Origin: Thalassia testudinum
Lineage: Eukaryota > Streptophyta > Magnoliopsida > Alismatales > Hydrocharitaceae
Reading direction: 5' to 3'
NCBI GenBank assembly: GCA_037157565.1
Contig: JAZHRO010000063.1
Coordinates: forward strand, 159,142,501-159,206,500
DNA: 64,000 nucleotides
Shown: in pieces, positions 1 to 12,528 of the stretch
How the letters are laid out: every line of letters begins with the position of its first letter
Position numbering within the stretch: position 1 is the first letter of the stretch
Program-made: the position numbers and the translations under genes
Notes under the pieces: model-generated
Databases searched by the model: none
What the model saw: the letters and a program-made list of their open reading frames with translations, nothing else
Told to the model about the DNA's origin: nothing

Positions 1-393
1 TAGATTCTTGTAAAAGAGCCTTAAAATAGAGTTAAACACCCTAGTTAGTTGTTAGGGTACCTTAAAAAACAAACCCAAGTCATTAGGTTAGACCATGTAT
101 GTGATATAGCGACAATTAGGCTCTACCAACCCTAAGGATGGATGGTTTGCATGCATTAACCTTTTGCTATTTTTTATTTACTTTGCTTTAGCAATGATTT
201 ATGTAAAAGAAAAGAGATGAAAGAAAAGATCAGGAGAAAAAAAATGGAGTGGAAGAGAAGAGGCGGAGAAGCTCTTCTTTATGGAATAAGGGGGGAAAAA
301 ATCAAGCTTCTATCCTCTCTCGTGCTTAGAAAGTGATTGCCATCAATTGATTTTCCTTCAAGAAAGAGCCAACTCTTACTCTTTAAGTCTCTA
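1..393. other. Non-coding flank, probably carrier intron
   Basis: I see no gene or repeat structure here apart from A/T-rich runs. If the carrier gene on the minus strand continues to the left of the window, this is part of its fifth intron. The last five bases (389-393, ctcta) are the likely left target-site duplication of the gypsy element that follows. Confidence 0.4.
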
Positions 394-3050
394 TATAAAA
401 ATCCATTCTGTTCTGAGCCCTTTAAGACATCTGGATTGTCGGTCAGACGTCTAAACTCCTTCCCAGACATTTAGAAATTGAAAACTCGACATGTAACTTC
501 GCGTCTGCGCGCGGACTGCGTGCAGACAGTACCGCTCTTTTCTCTTTCCCTCTTCTCTCCTCCACCCGAACCCTAGGGCACCCTTATAAACCCCTCTCCC
601 CCTTCCTCTCTTCCCCACTTCACCCCAGCCACCTTCCTTCCTCTCCACTGCAGTGAGAGAAGGCACGAGAGCGAGCGGCGAGGGGGAGAGGCGGCGTGAG
701 GAGAGGAGGAAGAGCTTAAGCTCGAGAGCTCGTGGGAGCTCGACGAAGGACACACAGTCGGAGCGACGCGTGCAAGAGGAGCACGTCGGGTGAGACGTCC
801 GCGACACTTGCTGCAGCCGGAGCTGCAGATGAGGAGGAAAGGCCGCGGTTGCGCGCAGCGAGGAGCAGAAGGTAGTTCTGGTTCTGGGATTTTCCCAGAA
901 TCAGACGTCTAGAGTGTCGTCCAAACGACGAGTTGGACATCTGGTGACGACACCGGACATCTAAAAGCAGTGTTCCGGTAAGGTATGTTCCTCTTGCGGA
1001 TACGGCCATGCTGGCAGCACCGCAACTTCGATCTACATGGCTAAATATAGGTGATATGGTCTGTCGCATGCAGGAATAACTTCGGGAAGGCGCGGGGCAC
1101 GCCCTCCCACACATCTCAGACATCTGGATAGCTTGCCAGACAACCGGAAGAACTTCCAAATGACTGGAGGAGAGGTCGGACGTCTGGAGCTGGGTCCAAA
1201 CAGTCAAGAAGGGGTTCTGGACATCTGAACTTGACGCAGGAACCTGAGGTAAGACTCTGGATACTTTTAAGACGTCTGGACCTTGTGCCAGACGTCTGAT
1301 TTAGGTCTACAGTCCTGTTTTTGACCCGTTTAGGATCCGTTTGAGCTTCGTTTTACGCAAACAAGATATCTGTGGTTTCCTTATGAGTTCTTCTACATGT
1401 TAGAAGTCCTTTATACTATTCTAAACATTCTGTTGTGGTATGTCCCTTGGTATATGATTTCGATCTGTTACGTGTTCGGGGCTTGTAGAGGCACGTGAGC
1501 CTGCCATTCGAACCCCCAATACTCCTGAATTGTCTGGTAGAGTGGTTTCCCTTGTTTTAATTATAAATCATAACTGCATATGTGAAATTGGATAACTAGG
1601 AACCTAAGATGTAGCATGAATCGTAGGACGAGAATTACTTACACTGTTTATATGCGTGTTGAGATTGCAGTCTGAAATGAATGAATAGAAATGTAGACAA
1701 CTGCCTATTAATAAATAAGAGCTACCTGTGAAATATAAAATGTCTGTGCTAGTTAAACAGATACATGTGACATTACTTACTGTATATGCAAATTGTGGAA
1801 ATACGAGCTGCATGTGTAAAATTTGAGGATGGAATTTTGAATGACGAAACCTGGTATAGAATAACATGGGGAAAACGAGCATGAACCCTACGGGGAATTA
1901 GGAGTAGAGCTCCTGTGGACAAATGGAATGGATCTGGAAATGTGAGGGGGAAGTGTGCTGGCCCTTGAGTACGTGGTACCAAGGAGAGCAACTGTCCCCT
2001 GTTTAGTGTAGAGCGAAGCTAACCATCCTTGGGTTGGGACCCAGGGTTAGGATTGGCCACTCTACACCAACTTCCTTGGCCCTCGCGTACACTGTACCGG
2101 GGAGAGCTACTAATGTAGGGAGAGAGTTAGCCAGCCCACGGGACCCGAGGTTCAGCTAGCCACCCTACACCGACTTGTTAGGCCCACTAGGCAAACCGGG
2201 GTAGTCAGACGAGGGTACGCGTACTGTGGATGGAAGAGACCCCTGTTTGGTTCTGAGGGGCTTGACCCCTGTTACTGAGAGGGCTAGGCCCTACACTGTT
2301 TCGTGTTGTACTTTGGGCATACCCGCTAGTGAAAACGACTGACCGCATGCCAGTGCGGAGTAGCTACCCATGCGCTTACCACGTGTGCCGTAGTCACCGC
2401 TACGTCTGTCCATGACCTCGGGGTGGTTGACTGGGTGTAGGATCACCACGGGGGATTCTCCTGGCCAGGAGAGCACCACGTGTGCCTTCTACTCTTTGGA
2501 AAAGACTGCAATCAAGATCGTTCCCACAAGGAACATGCGAGATCAAGAAAGAGATCTAAAAAGTAAACCAATGGGTAAAAAGGAATGACTTGTAAAATAA
2601 AATAGTTGGAAAAGATAAATTACTTATTAGTTTTTACTGCTTTAATTAGTTTGGTTACCACTCTGCTCAGCGTTCACTGACTCCGTTTTTCCCGTACCTT
2701 TTTCAGGTCCAAGTGTTGAGCAGCTCAAGTCACCGGCTACAGAGGGTGCTGGGCCCAATCGAGCCCAGCAGTAGTCTTCCAGTTGTACTTTCTTTTGTTA
2801 GTGAGTTTAGACTCTTGTTACCATTTACGTTCTATACTTTGTTTACGCTTTACTGTTGTGGTGGTGATATGTACTGTTAGCAGCTTTTACTTCCTTTACT
2901 ACTGTACTCTTTTACTATTAGTTACTAACATGGTGAATGTGGTTTACTTTCCTACTTTTTAGTTATTACTTGTTGGATGACTGGGTCTTGGGATTAGTCG
3001 AGTCGTGCCAGTCTCAGGTCCTGTAGGGATTCGAGAACCGGGTCGTAACA
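394..3050 (+). repeat. 5' LTR of Tekay-like gypsy element (2.66 kb)
   Basis: Begins tataaaaatcc, aligned to tgtaaagatcc of the 3' LTR (terminal TG decayed to TA), and ends gggtcgtaaca. It matches 8059-10682 along its length with many substitutions and small indels, so the insertion is not recent. It carries many AGACGTCT-type palindromes (for example 445-452, 903-910, 1270-1277, 1290-1297). Confidence 0.9.
585..590 (+). promoter_or_regulatory. LTR TATA box
   Basis: TATAAA in a C/T-rich context, about 190 bp into the LTR. The same box is at 8250-8255 in the 3' LTR and as TATAAAG at 39412-39418 in the solo LTR of the same family. It is the likely U3/R promoter. Confidence 0.6.
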
Positions 3051-3053
3051 AGA

Positions 3054-3065
3054 TGGTATCAGAGT
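3054..3065 (+). other. Primer-binding site, tRNA-iMet type
   Basis: TGGTATCAGAGT begins 3 bp after the LTR end. It matches the usual plant initiator-Met site TGGTATCAGAGC except for the last base. Confidence 0.8.
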
Positions 3066-3235
3066 AAGGTCGTCCCGAGAAATTAACCAACTAGCTTAAG
3101 AATAACCAATTCATGTGCATGTAACTAGAGTAACCAACATAACGTACCGCTTGACATCTGTTCTGAGTTTCCTTCGTTGAAGTCTATTAGAGTTGACTTA
3201 ACTTTTGTTCTGTCTTCTGCATCTCCTTGCAGGAG

Positions 3236-4799
3236 ATGCCTCGACGTGGAGTCCTTGAGGCGGGCCGCGGACGTGGCCGTGGACGAGGTCGGAGGGGCGG
3301 ACGTGCCGAACCCGAGTTGCCAGTTGACTAGCCACTTCTCCTGGGCGTTCAGGCCCAGGACCTCGCTCAGTTGATACGAGACATAGTATGAGAGGAGCTC
3401 CACCCGCCTCCACGGGCGCCTCTCCCTGGGGACGTGGAGGGGGAGTCCTCTATGGGGCCGAGAGACCGACGCAGTCCTGGACGAAGGGGAGTGGGTGGTC
3501 CTCCACCGCCCCCACTGTACTCTAACACTTCTGAGCACGAGCCCTCTCTGCCTGGAGGCGTGCCTGTTCCCCCACTGTAGCTGCGCTACGAGCTTTTCGA
3601 GCAGTTCCGGAAGCTGAAGCCCCCTCCTTCAAGAGGGATGAGGACCCGTCTGAGGCAGAGGACTGGCTGGAGTAGATTGAGAAGGTGTTTGACACCCTTC
3701 ACCCCCTGCAGAGTGCCGCGTGGCTTTTGCCACGTATCAGCTGGAGAGTGCGGTACATAGGTAGTGGAGGGCAGTCAGAGGCCAGGAGAGGACAGAGCCA
3801 ACGTGGGACCAGTTTGTGACCCTCTTCTGCGAGCAATACTTCCCGCAGACTTGGCAGGACCAGAGGAGGCAGGAGTTCCACACTCTCCGCTAGGGGACGA
3901 TGATTGTTAGCACGTACTGCACGCGCTTCCTGGAGCTGTCACGTTTTGCTGCAACAACTGTAGCTATTGAGGAGGAGCGCATGTGGAGGTTTACTGAGGG
4001 GCTCCGACCTGCCATTTGGGGGTATGTCAAGCCCCTGAAGTTACTCACCTTCTCGAGAGTGGTAGAGGCAGCTATGACGTACGAGGAGACAAACCAGACC
4101 GCACGAGACACCGACAGCGAACGGAAGAGACCCTACCAGCCAAAGTACTCACAGGGCTGACGAGAGAGGAGGCACGCGGCGCCTGTAAGATAGCCATCTC
4201 ATTTTGCGGGGCCGTCAATGGCCTTTGGGTGCCCCCGACAGGGGCCAGCTATCAGCACTGGACCCCCGCCCAACCGTCAGCAGGAACCTACCGAGGGAGG
4301 GAGTCGAATCCCCCTCTGCTACCAGTGTGGCCAACCGGGCCACATTAGGATGGACTGCCCATCTAGGGCTGGAGCACAACAGATGCTCCCCGCACCGAGC
4401 GTTGGAGGCCGAGCAGGTGGTCGTGGTTCCCAAGCGCGTGGGGGAGGACAGCAGTCGCGGGGAAGGTACCGGCCAGTGGCTACCCGTCCGACGCAGAGTG
4501 TGGCTGCTTCTTCTGCACCGAGAGCTGAGGGACGTATCAACGTCCTGACATACAGAGATGCCAGGGCATCAAGTTCAGTGGTGGCAGGTATGGTTACAGT
4601 TTCCGGCATATTAGTTTACGTACTTTTTGATTCCAACGCCATGCACTCGTTTGTTGCTATGAGTTTTGCTGTCAGTTTGGGACAGGACTACGTGTTGTTA
4701 GAGGATCCGTTTGTGATCAGAGATCCAGGTGGTCTGTTTGTAGCTGAGGAGGTCTACACAGACTGTGAGGTCAGTATTGGGGGACAGCTTCCCCGCTGA
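3236..4799 (+). pseudogene. Degraded gypsy gag and protease
   Basis: An ATG at 3236 opens an Arg/Gly-rich start (MPRRG then RGRGRG repeats) that soon meets a stop. Retrotransposon gag homology resumes at about 3640 (EDWLE, then a stop) and continues through 3780-4160 (TWDQFVTLFCEQYFP; FLELSRFAATTVAIEEE). Further stops and frame changes precede a CCHC zinc knuckle at about 4310-4365 (CYQCGQPGHIRMDC). The protease follows at about 4600: the normal D-S-G triad reads LFDSNA, so the active-site Gly is Asn. Clearly non-functional. The protein would be a capsid/nucleocapsid plus aspartic protease of the element. Confidence 0.85.
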
Positions 4800-5013
4800 C
4801 CTAATCGTGATACCGATGGAGGATTTTGGCATAATTCTGGATGGATTGGTTGTCCGCTTACCACGCTTTGGTAGACTGTTTTAAGAGGAAGATCGTCTTC
4901 TCTATACCGGAGATGCCTTCCTTTGAGTTTCACGGATAGCCGGTGAACGAAAATTTCAGGTGCATTTCTGCACTTCGAGCAGCGAGACTTTTGGGCCAGG
5001 GGTGTGAGGCTTT

Positions 5014-6496
5014 TTGGCTTGTGTAGTGGTAGAGCCCAGTCCCGTAGCAGACTTTCAAAGCATCCCGGTGGTCAGAGGGTACCCCGACGTGTTTCCAGAG
5101 GAGCTGCCAGGACTACCGCCTGAACGTGAGATCGAGTTTAAGATCCCACTGGTACCAGGGACCAGCCCCATTTCTACGAAACCGTACAGGATGGCACCAC
5201 TTGAGCTACGAGAGCTCAAGTCACAGCTGCAGGACCTGTTGGAGAAGGGTTTTGTGAGACCTAGTGCGTCTCCATGGGGAGTCTCGGTGCTATTTGTGAA
5301 GGATGGTACCCTGCGCCTTTGTGTTGACTACAGACAGCTGAATAGGGTCACCATCAAGAACAAGTATCCGCTGGCGAGGATTGATGATCTGTTTGACCAG
5401 TTGCGAGGTGTCACGGTATTCTCAAAAATAGATCTGAGATCAAGCTACCACCAGTTGAGGATCAGGGAGACCGACATCTCCAAGACAACTTTCTGCATCC
5501 GGTACGGATACTATGAGTTTTGGTCATGCCGTTTGGGCTGACCAACACCCCCACTGCCTTCATGGATTTGATGAACCGGGTGTTCAGATTGTATCTGGAT
5601 CAGTTTGTAGCGGTATTTATTGATAATGTGCTCGTTTACTCGCGGGATCAGGCACAGAGCGGACAACATTTGCGGATGGTTCTGGACACTTTGAGATGGT
5701 GCAGGCTGTATGCCAAATACAACAAATGCGAGTTTTGGTTGAGACAAGTGACCTTCTTGGGCCACGTAGGGATGACTTGGCTGTAGATCCAGCCAAGGTT
5801 GAGGCAGTGCTTAGGTGGGAGAAGCCACGCACAGTGACAGAGATACACAGTTTCTTGGGACTGGCATGTTACTACCGACGATTTATCAGGGGTTTCTCGC
5901 AGATTGCGTGTCCTATGACTCAGTTGACCCAGAATGACATGCCCTTTGCTTGGACAGACGCTTGTGAGGCGTGTTTTCAGGAGTTGAAGGAGAGGCTGAT
6001 TTCAGCTCCTGTGCTTATCATCCCAGATAGCAGTGGCGATTTTGTGATCTACACGGACGCTTCGTTGTAGGGATTAAGGGGTGTGCTCATGCAGCGGGGT
6101 CACATTGTCGCTTATACTTCGCAACAACTGAAGCCCCATGAGCATAGCTACCCTACCCATGACTTAGAGCTGGCAGCTGTTGTCTTTGCGCTGAAGACAT
6201 GGAGGCACTACCTTTATGGTGAGACCTTTGAGATTTTCACGAATCATAAGAGCCCCAAGTACTTGTTTGATCAGAAAGAGCTTAACATGAGACAGAGACG
6301 TTGGTTAGAGCTCCTGAAGAACTATGACTACAGCATCTCCTACCATCCGGGAAAGGCCAACATGGTGGCTGACGCCTTAAGCCAGAAGGCACCTGCCCAC
6401 TTGGCCAGTTTACAAGTACAGAATTGGAGACTAATGGAGGAGTTGGGCAGTTGGCGACCCCTAGAGTTGCAGGGGCATTGTGGGCAGTTACCGTGA
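5014..6496 (+). pseudogene. Degraded gypsy reverse transcriptase and RNase H
   Basis: RT starts near 5070 ([17 protein letters not shown]) and continues through the finger and palm region ([28 protein letters not shown]). A frameshift at about 5520 shifts reading to [17 protein letters not shown]. The catalytic box reads FIDN at about 5618 instead of F/Y-x-D-D, so one metal-binding Asp is lost (GAT to AAT). Another frameshift lies near 5780. RNase H follows (YTDASL, a stop, then [29 protein letters not shown] and a [12 protein letters not shown] end at about 6390). The domains are in normal Ty3/gypsy order. Confidence 0.92.
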
Positions 6497-6499
6497 CAC

Positions 6500-7974
6500 G
6501 GCAGATGAGACCAGAGTTAATAGACCGCATCATCACAGAACAGATGACAGATCCGTACCTGCAATCATTGCAAGACAAAGTACTGTCAAGAGACCCAGGA
6601 GACTTCTCTTTTACAGACGAGGTGCTGCGTATGAGGGAACGTTTATGCATTTCCAGAGACGAGAAGTTATTGAGAAAGCTCCTGACTGAGGCGCACGGGT
6701 CCACGTTCACCATACATCCCGGGAACATGAAGATGTATCATGATCTGAGACGTGATTTTTAGTGAAGAGGGATGAAGCGGGATGTAGGTGAATTCATGCA
6801 GCAGTGTTTGGTGTGCCAGCAGTTGAAGGCCGAGCATCAAAGGCCTGCAAGGTCATTGCAGCCACTTCCTATGCCAGAGTGGAAGTAGGAGAGCATCACC
6901 ATGGACTTGGTGCTGGGCTTACTCATTACCCAGCGAGGATACGACACAGTCTGGGTGATTGTAGACAGATTGACGAAGACGGCACGATTCTTACCAATCC
7001 AAGTCACCTTGGAACCAGCACAGTTGGCAGAGAGGTATATTCATGATGTGGTACGTCTGCACGGAGTTCCGCGTAGGATTGCATCCAACCGGGATACCCG
7101 TTTTACTTCCCAGTTTTGGGCTGAGTTTCAACAGGCCTTAGGGACACGGTTGGGGTTCAGTACGGCATACCACCCCCAGACGGATGAACAGTCAGAGCGC
7201 ACGATACAAACACTTGAGGACCTTTACGCGCCTGTGTACTAAACTGAAGGGGCTCTTGGGAGGAACACTTACCCCTGGCAGAGTTCGCATATAATAACAG
7301 TTATCACTCGAGTATCGGTATGGCACCCTACGAGGCTCTGTACGAACGAAGGTATACTGCGCCCTTGAGTTGGGTTGAGGTGAGGACCAAGTGGGAGGTT
7401 GGCCCCAGGCTGATCTGCCAGAGTCAGGAGGTGGTAGAGGAGATTCACAAAGGACTTCGCACTGTCAGGAGCAGACAGAAGAGTTATGTCGATCGGAAGC
7501 GCAGAGAGGTACAGTTCGAGGTTAGGGATCATGTCTTTCTTCGTGTTTCGCCCATGAAGGGCCTACAGTGTTTTGGGGTGAAAGGGAAGCTCGTGCCGAG
7601 ATTTGTGGGGCCCTTTGAGGTCCTGGAGCGGGTAGGACCCGTTACTTACAGGCTTACCCTTCCTCCCCAGCTTTCTGATGTGCACAACGTGTTCCACGTG
7701 TCCAACCTCAGGAAGTATGTCGCCGATCCCAATCACGTTTTGAGCCACGAGAGTGTCTGAGGTGGGTGACGACCTGACCCACCCCGAGAGACCAGTGCAG
7801 ATACTAAACAGAGCCATCTGGAGTTTGAGACGGAAGCAAGTACCCCTAGTGAAGGCCTTATGAAGGAGCCAGCGGTACGAGGAGGCTACCTGGGAGCTTG
7901 AGGGGGCGATGCGAGAGCGGTACCCGGAGCTTTTTGAGGGTACGTCTTTTCAGACCGACTTCGGTCCTCTTTAA
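6500..7974 (+). pseudogene. Degraded gypsy integrase with chromodomain-like tail
   Basis: The HHCC zinc region is recognisable at 6690-6830 (HPGNMKMYHDLRRDF, a stop, then CLVCQQLKAEH). The core has TMDLVLGLL (about 6900). The usual S-D-R-D motif reads ASNRDTRF (about 7075), so the second catalytic Asp is Asn. The third motif (HPQTDEQSERTIQTLED) keeps its Glu. A frameshift near 7235 separates MAPYEALYERRY onward. The C-terminus has the gypsy GPFEVLERVG and VFHVSNLRKY motifs. A stop at 7739-7760 breaks the link to a tail (VQILNRA, then YEEATWELE) ending at 7974; an in-frame TGA there sits where the family has Trp. Non-functional. Confidence 0.9.
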
Positions 7975-8058
7975 GTTTGTTATGCGTATATAATTCCTTT
8001 TTCCGCACCCTAGCTAGCTCAAGTTTCGGGAACGAAACTTCCTTTAAGTTTGTTATGA

Positions 8059-10682
8059 TGTAAAGATCCATTCTGTTCTGAGCCCTTTAAGATGTCTGGA
8101 CTGTCGGTCAGACGTCTGGACCCCTTCCCAGACATCTGAAAATTGAAAATTTGATATATAACTTCGCGTCTACGCACGGGCTGTGCACAAATAGTACTGC
8201 TCTTTTCTCTTTCCCTCTTCTCTCCTCCACCCGAACCCTAGCGCACCCTTATAAACCTCTCCCCCTTCCTCTCTTCCCCACTTCACCCCAGCCACCTTCC
8301 TTCCTCTCCACTGCAACGAGAGGGACGAGCACGAGAGAGGGTGCGAGAGCGAGCGACGAGGGGGAGAGGCGACGTAAGGAGAGGAAGAGCTTGAGCTCGC
8401 GAACTCGTGGGAGCTCGTCGGAGGACGCACGACTGAAGCAGCATGTGCGAGAGGAGCGCGTCGGGGGAGACGTCCTCGACACTTGCTGCAGCCGGAGCTG
8501 CAGGCGAGGAGAGGCCGCGGCTACACGTGGCGAGGAGCAAAAGGTAGTTCTGGTTCTGAGATTTTCCCAGAATCAGACGTCTGGTACGTCGTCCAGACGA
8601 CGGGTTGGACGTCTGGTGACACCGGACGTCTAAAAGCAATGTTCCACGAAGATATGTTCCTCTTGCGGATACGGCCATGCAGGCCGCACCGCAGCTTCGA
8701 ACTGCATTACTAAATATAGGTGATATGATATGTCGCGTGCAGGAATAGCTTCGAGAAGGCACGGGGCACGCCCTCTCACGCGTCTCGGACATTTGGATAG
8801 CTTACCAGACGATCGGAAGCACTTCCAAACGACTAGAGGAGAGGTCAGACGTCTGGAGCTGGGTTCAGACGGTCAAAAAGGGGTTTTGGACATCTGAAGT
8901 TGACGCAGGAACCTGAGGTGAGACTCTGGATACTTTTAAGACGTCTAGCCCTTGTGCCAACGTCTGATTTAGGTCTGCAGTCTTGTTTTTAACCCATTTA
9001 GGGTCCGTTTTACGCAAACAAGATATCTGTGGTTTCCTTATGAGTTCTACATGTTAGAAGTCATTTTATACTATTCTAAACATTCCGTTGCGGTAAGTCC
9101 CTTGGTATAGGACTTCGATCTATTGCATGTTCGAGGCCTGTAGAGGCACGTGAACCTGCCATTCGAGTCCCCAGTACTACCAGATTGTCTGATAGAGTGG
9201 TTTCCCTTATTTTAATTATAAATCATAACTGCATATGTGAAATTGGATAACTAGAAATCTAGGATGTGGCATGAATCCTAGGACGAGAATTACTTGCACT
9301 GTTTGTATGCGTGTTGAGATTGCAATCTGAAATGAATGAATAGAAATGTAGACAACTGCCTGTTAATAAATAAGAGCTACCTATGAAATATAAAATGCAT
9401 GTGCTTGTTAAACAGATACCTGACATTACTTGTATATGCAAATTGTGGAAATACAAGTTGCATGTGTAGAATTTAAGGATGGAATTGTGAATGACGAAAC
9501 CTGGTATGGAATAACATAGGGAAAACGAACATGAACCCTACGGGGAATTAGGAGTAGAGCTCCTGTGGACAAATGGAATGGATCTGGAAATGTGAGTGGG
9601 AAGTGTGTTGGCCCTTGAATACATGATACCAAGGAGAGCGACTCGTGTAGAGCGGAGCTAGCCGCCCTTGGGTTGGGATCCAGGCTTAAGATTGGCCACT
9701 CTACACCTTCCTTGGCCCTCGTGTACACTGTACCGGGGAGAGCTACTAGTGTAGGGAGCGAGTTAGCCAACCTACGGGGTCCAGGATTTAGCTAGCCACC
9801 CTACACCGACTTGTTAGGCCCACTGGGCAAACCGAGGTAATCAAACGAGGGTGCGCGGACTATGGAGGAGCGAGACCCCTGTTTGGTTCTGAGGGGCTTG
9901 ACCCCTATTACTGAGAGGGCTAGGCCGTATACTGTTCCGTGCTGTACTTTGGGCATACCCTCTAGCGAAAATGACTGACCATGTGCCAATGCGAGGTAGC
10001 TACCCATGCGCTTATCGCACGTGCCGTAGTCACCGCTACGTCTGTCCGTGACCTCGAGGTGGTTGAATGGATGTAGGATCACCACAGGGGACTCCTGGCC
10101 AGGAGAGCACCACGTATACCTTCTACTCTTTGGAAAAGACTACAATCAAGATCGTTCCCACGAGGAACATGCGAGATCAAGAAAGATCTGAAAAGTAAAC
10201 CAATGGGTAAAAAGGAATGACTTGTAAAATAAAATAGTTGGAAAAGATAAATTACCTGTTAGCTTTTACTGCTTTAGTTAGTTTGGTTACCACTCTACTC
10301 AGCGTTCGCTAACTCCGTTTTTCCCGTACCCTTTTCAGGTTCAGGTGTTGAGCAGCCCGAGTCACCAGCTGCAGAGGGTACTGGACCCAGTCGAGCCCAG
10401 CAGTAGTCTTCCTGTTATACTTTCTTTTGTTAGTGAGTTCAGACTCTTGTTACCATTTACGTTCTGTACTTTGTTTACGCTTTACTGTTGTGGTGATGAT
10501 ATGTACTGTTAGCAGTTTTTACTTCCTTTACTGTTGTACTCTTTTACTGTTAGTTACTAACATGGTAAATGTGGTTTACTTTCCTACTTTTTGATTAGTA
10601 CTTGTTGGACGACTGGATCTTGGGATTAGTCGAGTCGAACCGGTCTCGGATCCTACAGAGATTCAGGAACCGGGTTGTAACA
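8059..10682 (+). repeat. 3' LTR of Tekay-like gypsy element
   Basis: Starts TGTAAAG and ends TTGTAACA, homologous to 394-3050. AGACGTCT-type motifs occur at about 8109, 8576, 8848 and 8939. TATAAA is at 8250-8255. The polypurine tract expected just upstream is not well preserved. Confidence 0.9.
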
Positions 10683-11345
10683 CCCTATCTACGAGAAACC
10701 CACTACCCTTGAGTTCAAATGGAAGAGACCCATTCTTTTTGAGATCCCTATATGAAGATTCTATCTTAGAGGTCTCCACATGAGAAAGAAACCCATTCTT
10801 TGAGTGTTCATATGGGAAGGCTCACTCTCTTTGAGGATTCCATATAGAAGAGACTACTCAAAAATGGAAGTCTTTTCCTATCTATACTTGGTGATGGATG
10901 TATTTTCTCATCTCCACCCTTTACTTGAAGAACATTGACATTAGTTCTTCTCTTGACCATAACATGCAATCATCAGCATACCCACTTGCAAGCAAAAAGG
11001 ACAAGGATGCAGCTTGGATGTCACTTTTGAGTGTTCCTTTTTTTTGTTTGTAAGAGTGAAGATTTCCTTTGTACAAAGTTGAGCATTCCATGCTCCAACA
11101 TCAAGAAAAGTGTTGAGAAAGACATTATAATTTAGTCCCACATGGTATAAAAGGGATTTCATAAGGTGTCCAATAGCCTATATATGGGCCTATTTACCTC
11201 CATTTATTCCTTACAAAAAATAACAAAAGATCACACCTATGGGGAAGCTTCTCCCATCGTTTTCTTCCCTCACGATAGGATTTTCCATGTAGATGCAAGT
11301 ATTCCGTATTGAGATGCTCTCAATATTTTGAGATGTTTTACTTTT
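10683..11345. other. Unassigned repeat-like sequence
   Basis: Contains short variants of a repeated phrase (gaaacccattcttt types, 10700-10870) and an LTR-like promoter patch (agtcccacat, then ggtataaaaggg, 11134-11153). It is probably decayed retroelement, perhaps connected with the Copia fragment that follows. No gene seen. Confidence 0.4.
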
Positions 11346-11349
11346 ATTA

Positions 11350-11545
11350 TTTCAAAAGGGACAAAGAATGTTGAGTTGGACAGACACTTTATCTATGAGA
11401 AGATTGATTCTGGATATCTATGTTTCCCTTGACATCAGCAAACAAGGTGGCTGATATCTTCACAAGGTCTTTCCCCAATGCTATATGAAAAGAATCTACG
11501 CAAGTTGGGCACGTTAGACATTTATGCCCAACTTAAGGAGTGTTG
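11350..11545 (+). pseudogene. Copia polyprotein C-terminal (RNase H end) fragment
   Basis: Reading with frame changes gives NVELDRHFIYEKI, then TSANKVADIFTRSFP, then LYEKNLRKLGTLDIYAQL. These are the typical last motifs of plant Copia polyproteins (a K-x-I/V-E-x-D-x-H-F-x-x-E-K block, then ADIFTK, then KLG near the end). No RT or integrase lies upstream, so this is a truncated remnant. Confidence 0.75.
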
Positions 11546-12528
11546 TGTGCCATGTGACACATGTAAATGGGTATGGACCTTGGGTGTAGATCCATGTACC
11601 CTCTCTTCAAAAGACTGTAGCATGCCCCCCACCCTTCCCCCCTCCCACGCACACACCCCTTTTTTTGTTAATAAAGATAACCCTAAGTACCAGTGAGCAC
11701 TACGGCACGTGGAGCTAATGAGCTCCTACGGTTTTTCCCCTCCTCCATGAAGGGTTTTCTACGTAAATCTTGCCTCTTTATGTGTGTTTCTTTTTTTTTG
11801 GAAGCTCTGTGTGAATGTTTTGATCAACAATTATTATTATTATCATCAATATTATTGTGATAAGATCCTTAACGCATTCCCTTCCTCCTTTATGTATTTC
11901 CTCTTATAAGACATCTAATTATGAGAATTTATTCCTGCTTTGTATTCATCTGTTCCTCTACATGTTCCACAATAAAATTCAAGCAATTCTAAGTTCTACA
12001 TTTTCCAAGAGAAGCAATTAATATATATGGCTGACTTACATGTGGTGCCGTCCAAAAAAGAAATTAAAAAGGCAGCTGACTTTATTTACTTGATTGTATA
12101 TAATATAATAGTGATAACGGATATATGTACATGCATGAAATGGCACAAATGATTCTGGATCACCAATGCCAACCTACAATAGCAAAACTTGTTTGAAAGA
12201 AACTCTGAAGTAATTATGAGGTCATATTCCTACCATAAAAAAATGAAGCACTTCAAACAAAATGTTGAGGAATTAGAGTTCTACCAGGGAACTTAGAACT
12301 TCACCTGTAGCAATCCCTAAGCAATGATTTTCATGTTTGACAGATAAGTAGATAAATACCTAAGTCAGTAATTACCCTGTTGCACAATAATAAATTTTTA
12401 CTAGCAGCATTTTGACAAATAATAAGAGGTGTGCGTATATGTGCATGAGACATGTATTCAAGGAAGAAGGCATGCATGTAGATATCATAGAACGGTATGC
12501 ACATAAATGCAGTAAATGAGACATATAC
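11546..12528. other. Putative carrier intron 5, non-coding
   Basis: The start may be a remnant LTR of the preceding Copia fragment (TGTTGTGTGCCATGTGACAC at about 11541). A short ATT-type run sits at about 11829-11840. I looked on the minus strand for the next carrier exon (the continuation after ELARTRMQ) and found none. Confidence 0.45.

Larger units (their letters stand above)
394..10682 (+). mobile_element. Ty3/gypsy LTR retrotransposon, Tekay/Del-like, full length but defective
   Basis: Two long direct repeats (394-3050 and 8059-10682) flank a gag-PR-RT-RH-IN order with the integrase last, as in Ty3/gypsy. A tRNA-iMet-type primer site follows the left LTR. Candidate target duplications are ctcta (389-393) and cccta (10683-10687), one mismatch. 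The integrase tail (NVFHVSNLRKY and a degraded EEATWELE chromodomain-like end) suggests the Tekay/Del chromovirus clade. Many stops and frameshifts, plus lost catalytic aspartates in RT and IN, make it non-functional. If the carrier gene is one unit, this element lies in its intron 5, on the opposite strand. The clade is an inference from motifs; the superfamily is secure. Confidence 0.92.

Noticed and set aside
716..1207. Minus-strand frame in the 5' LTR, with a similar one in the 3' LTR (8283-8792)
   Set aside because: Shared only because the LTRs are copies; the solo LTR of the family does not keep the frame, and there is no known domain.
4016..4609. Overlapping frames around the gypsy gag zinc knuckle
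   Set aside because: Only the frame with CYQCGQPGHIRMDC is real; the others are shadows.
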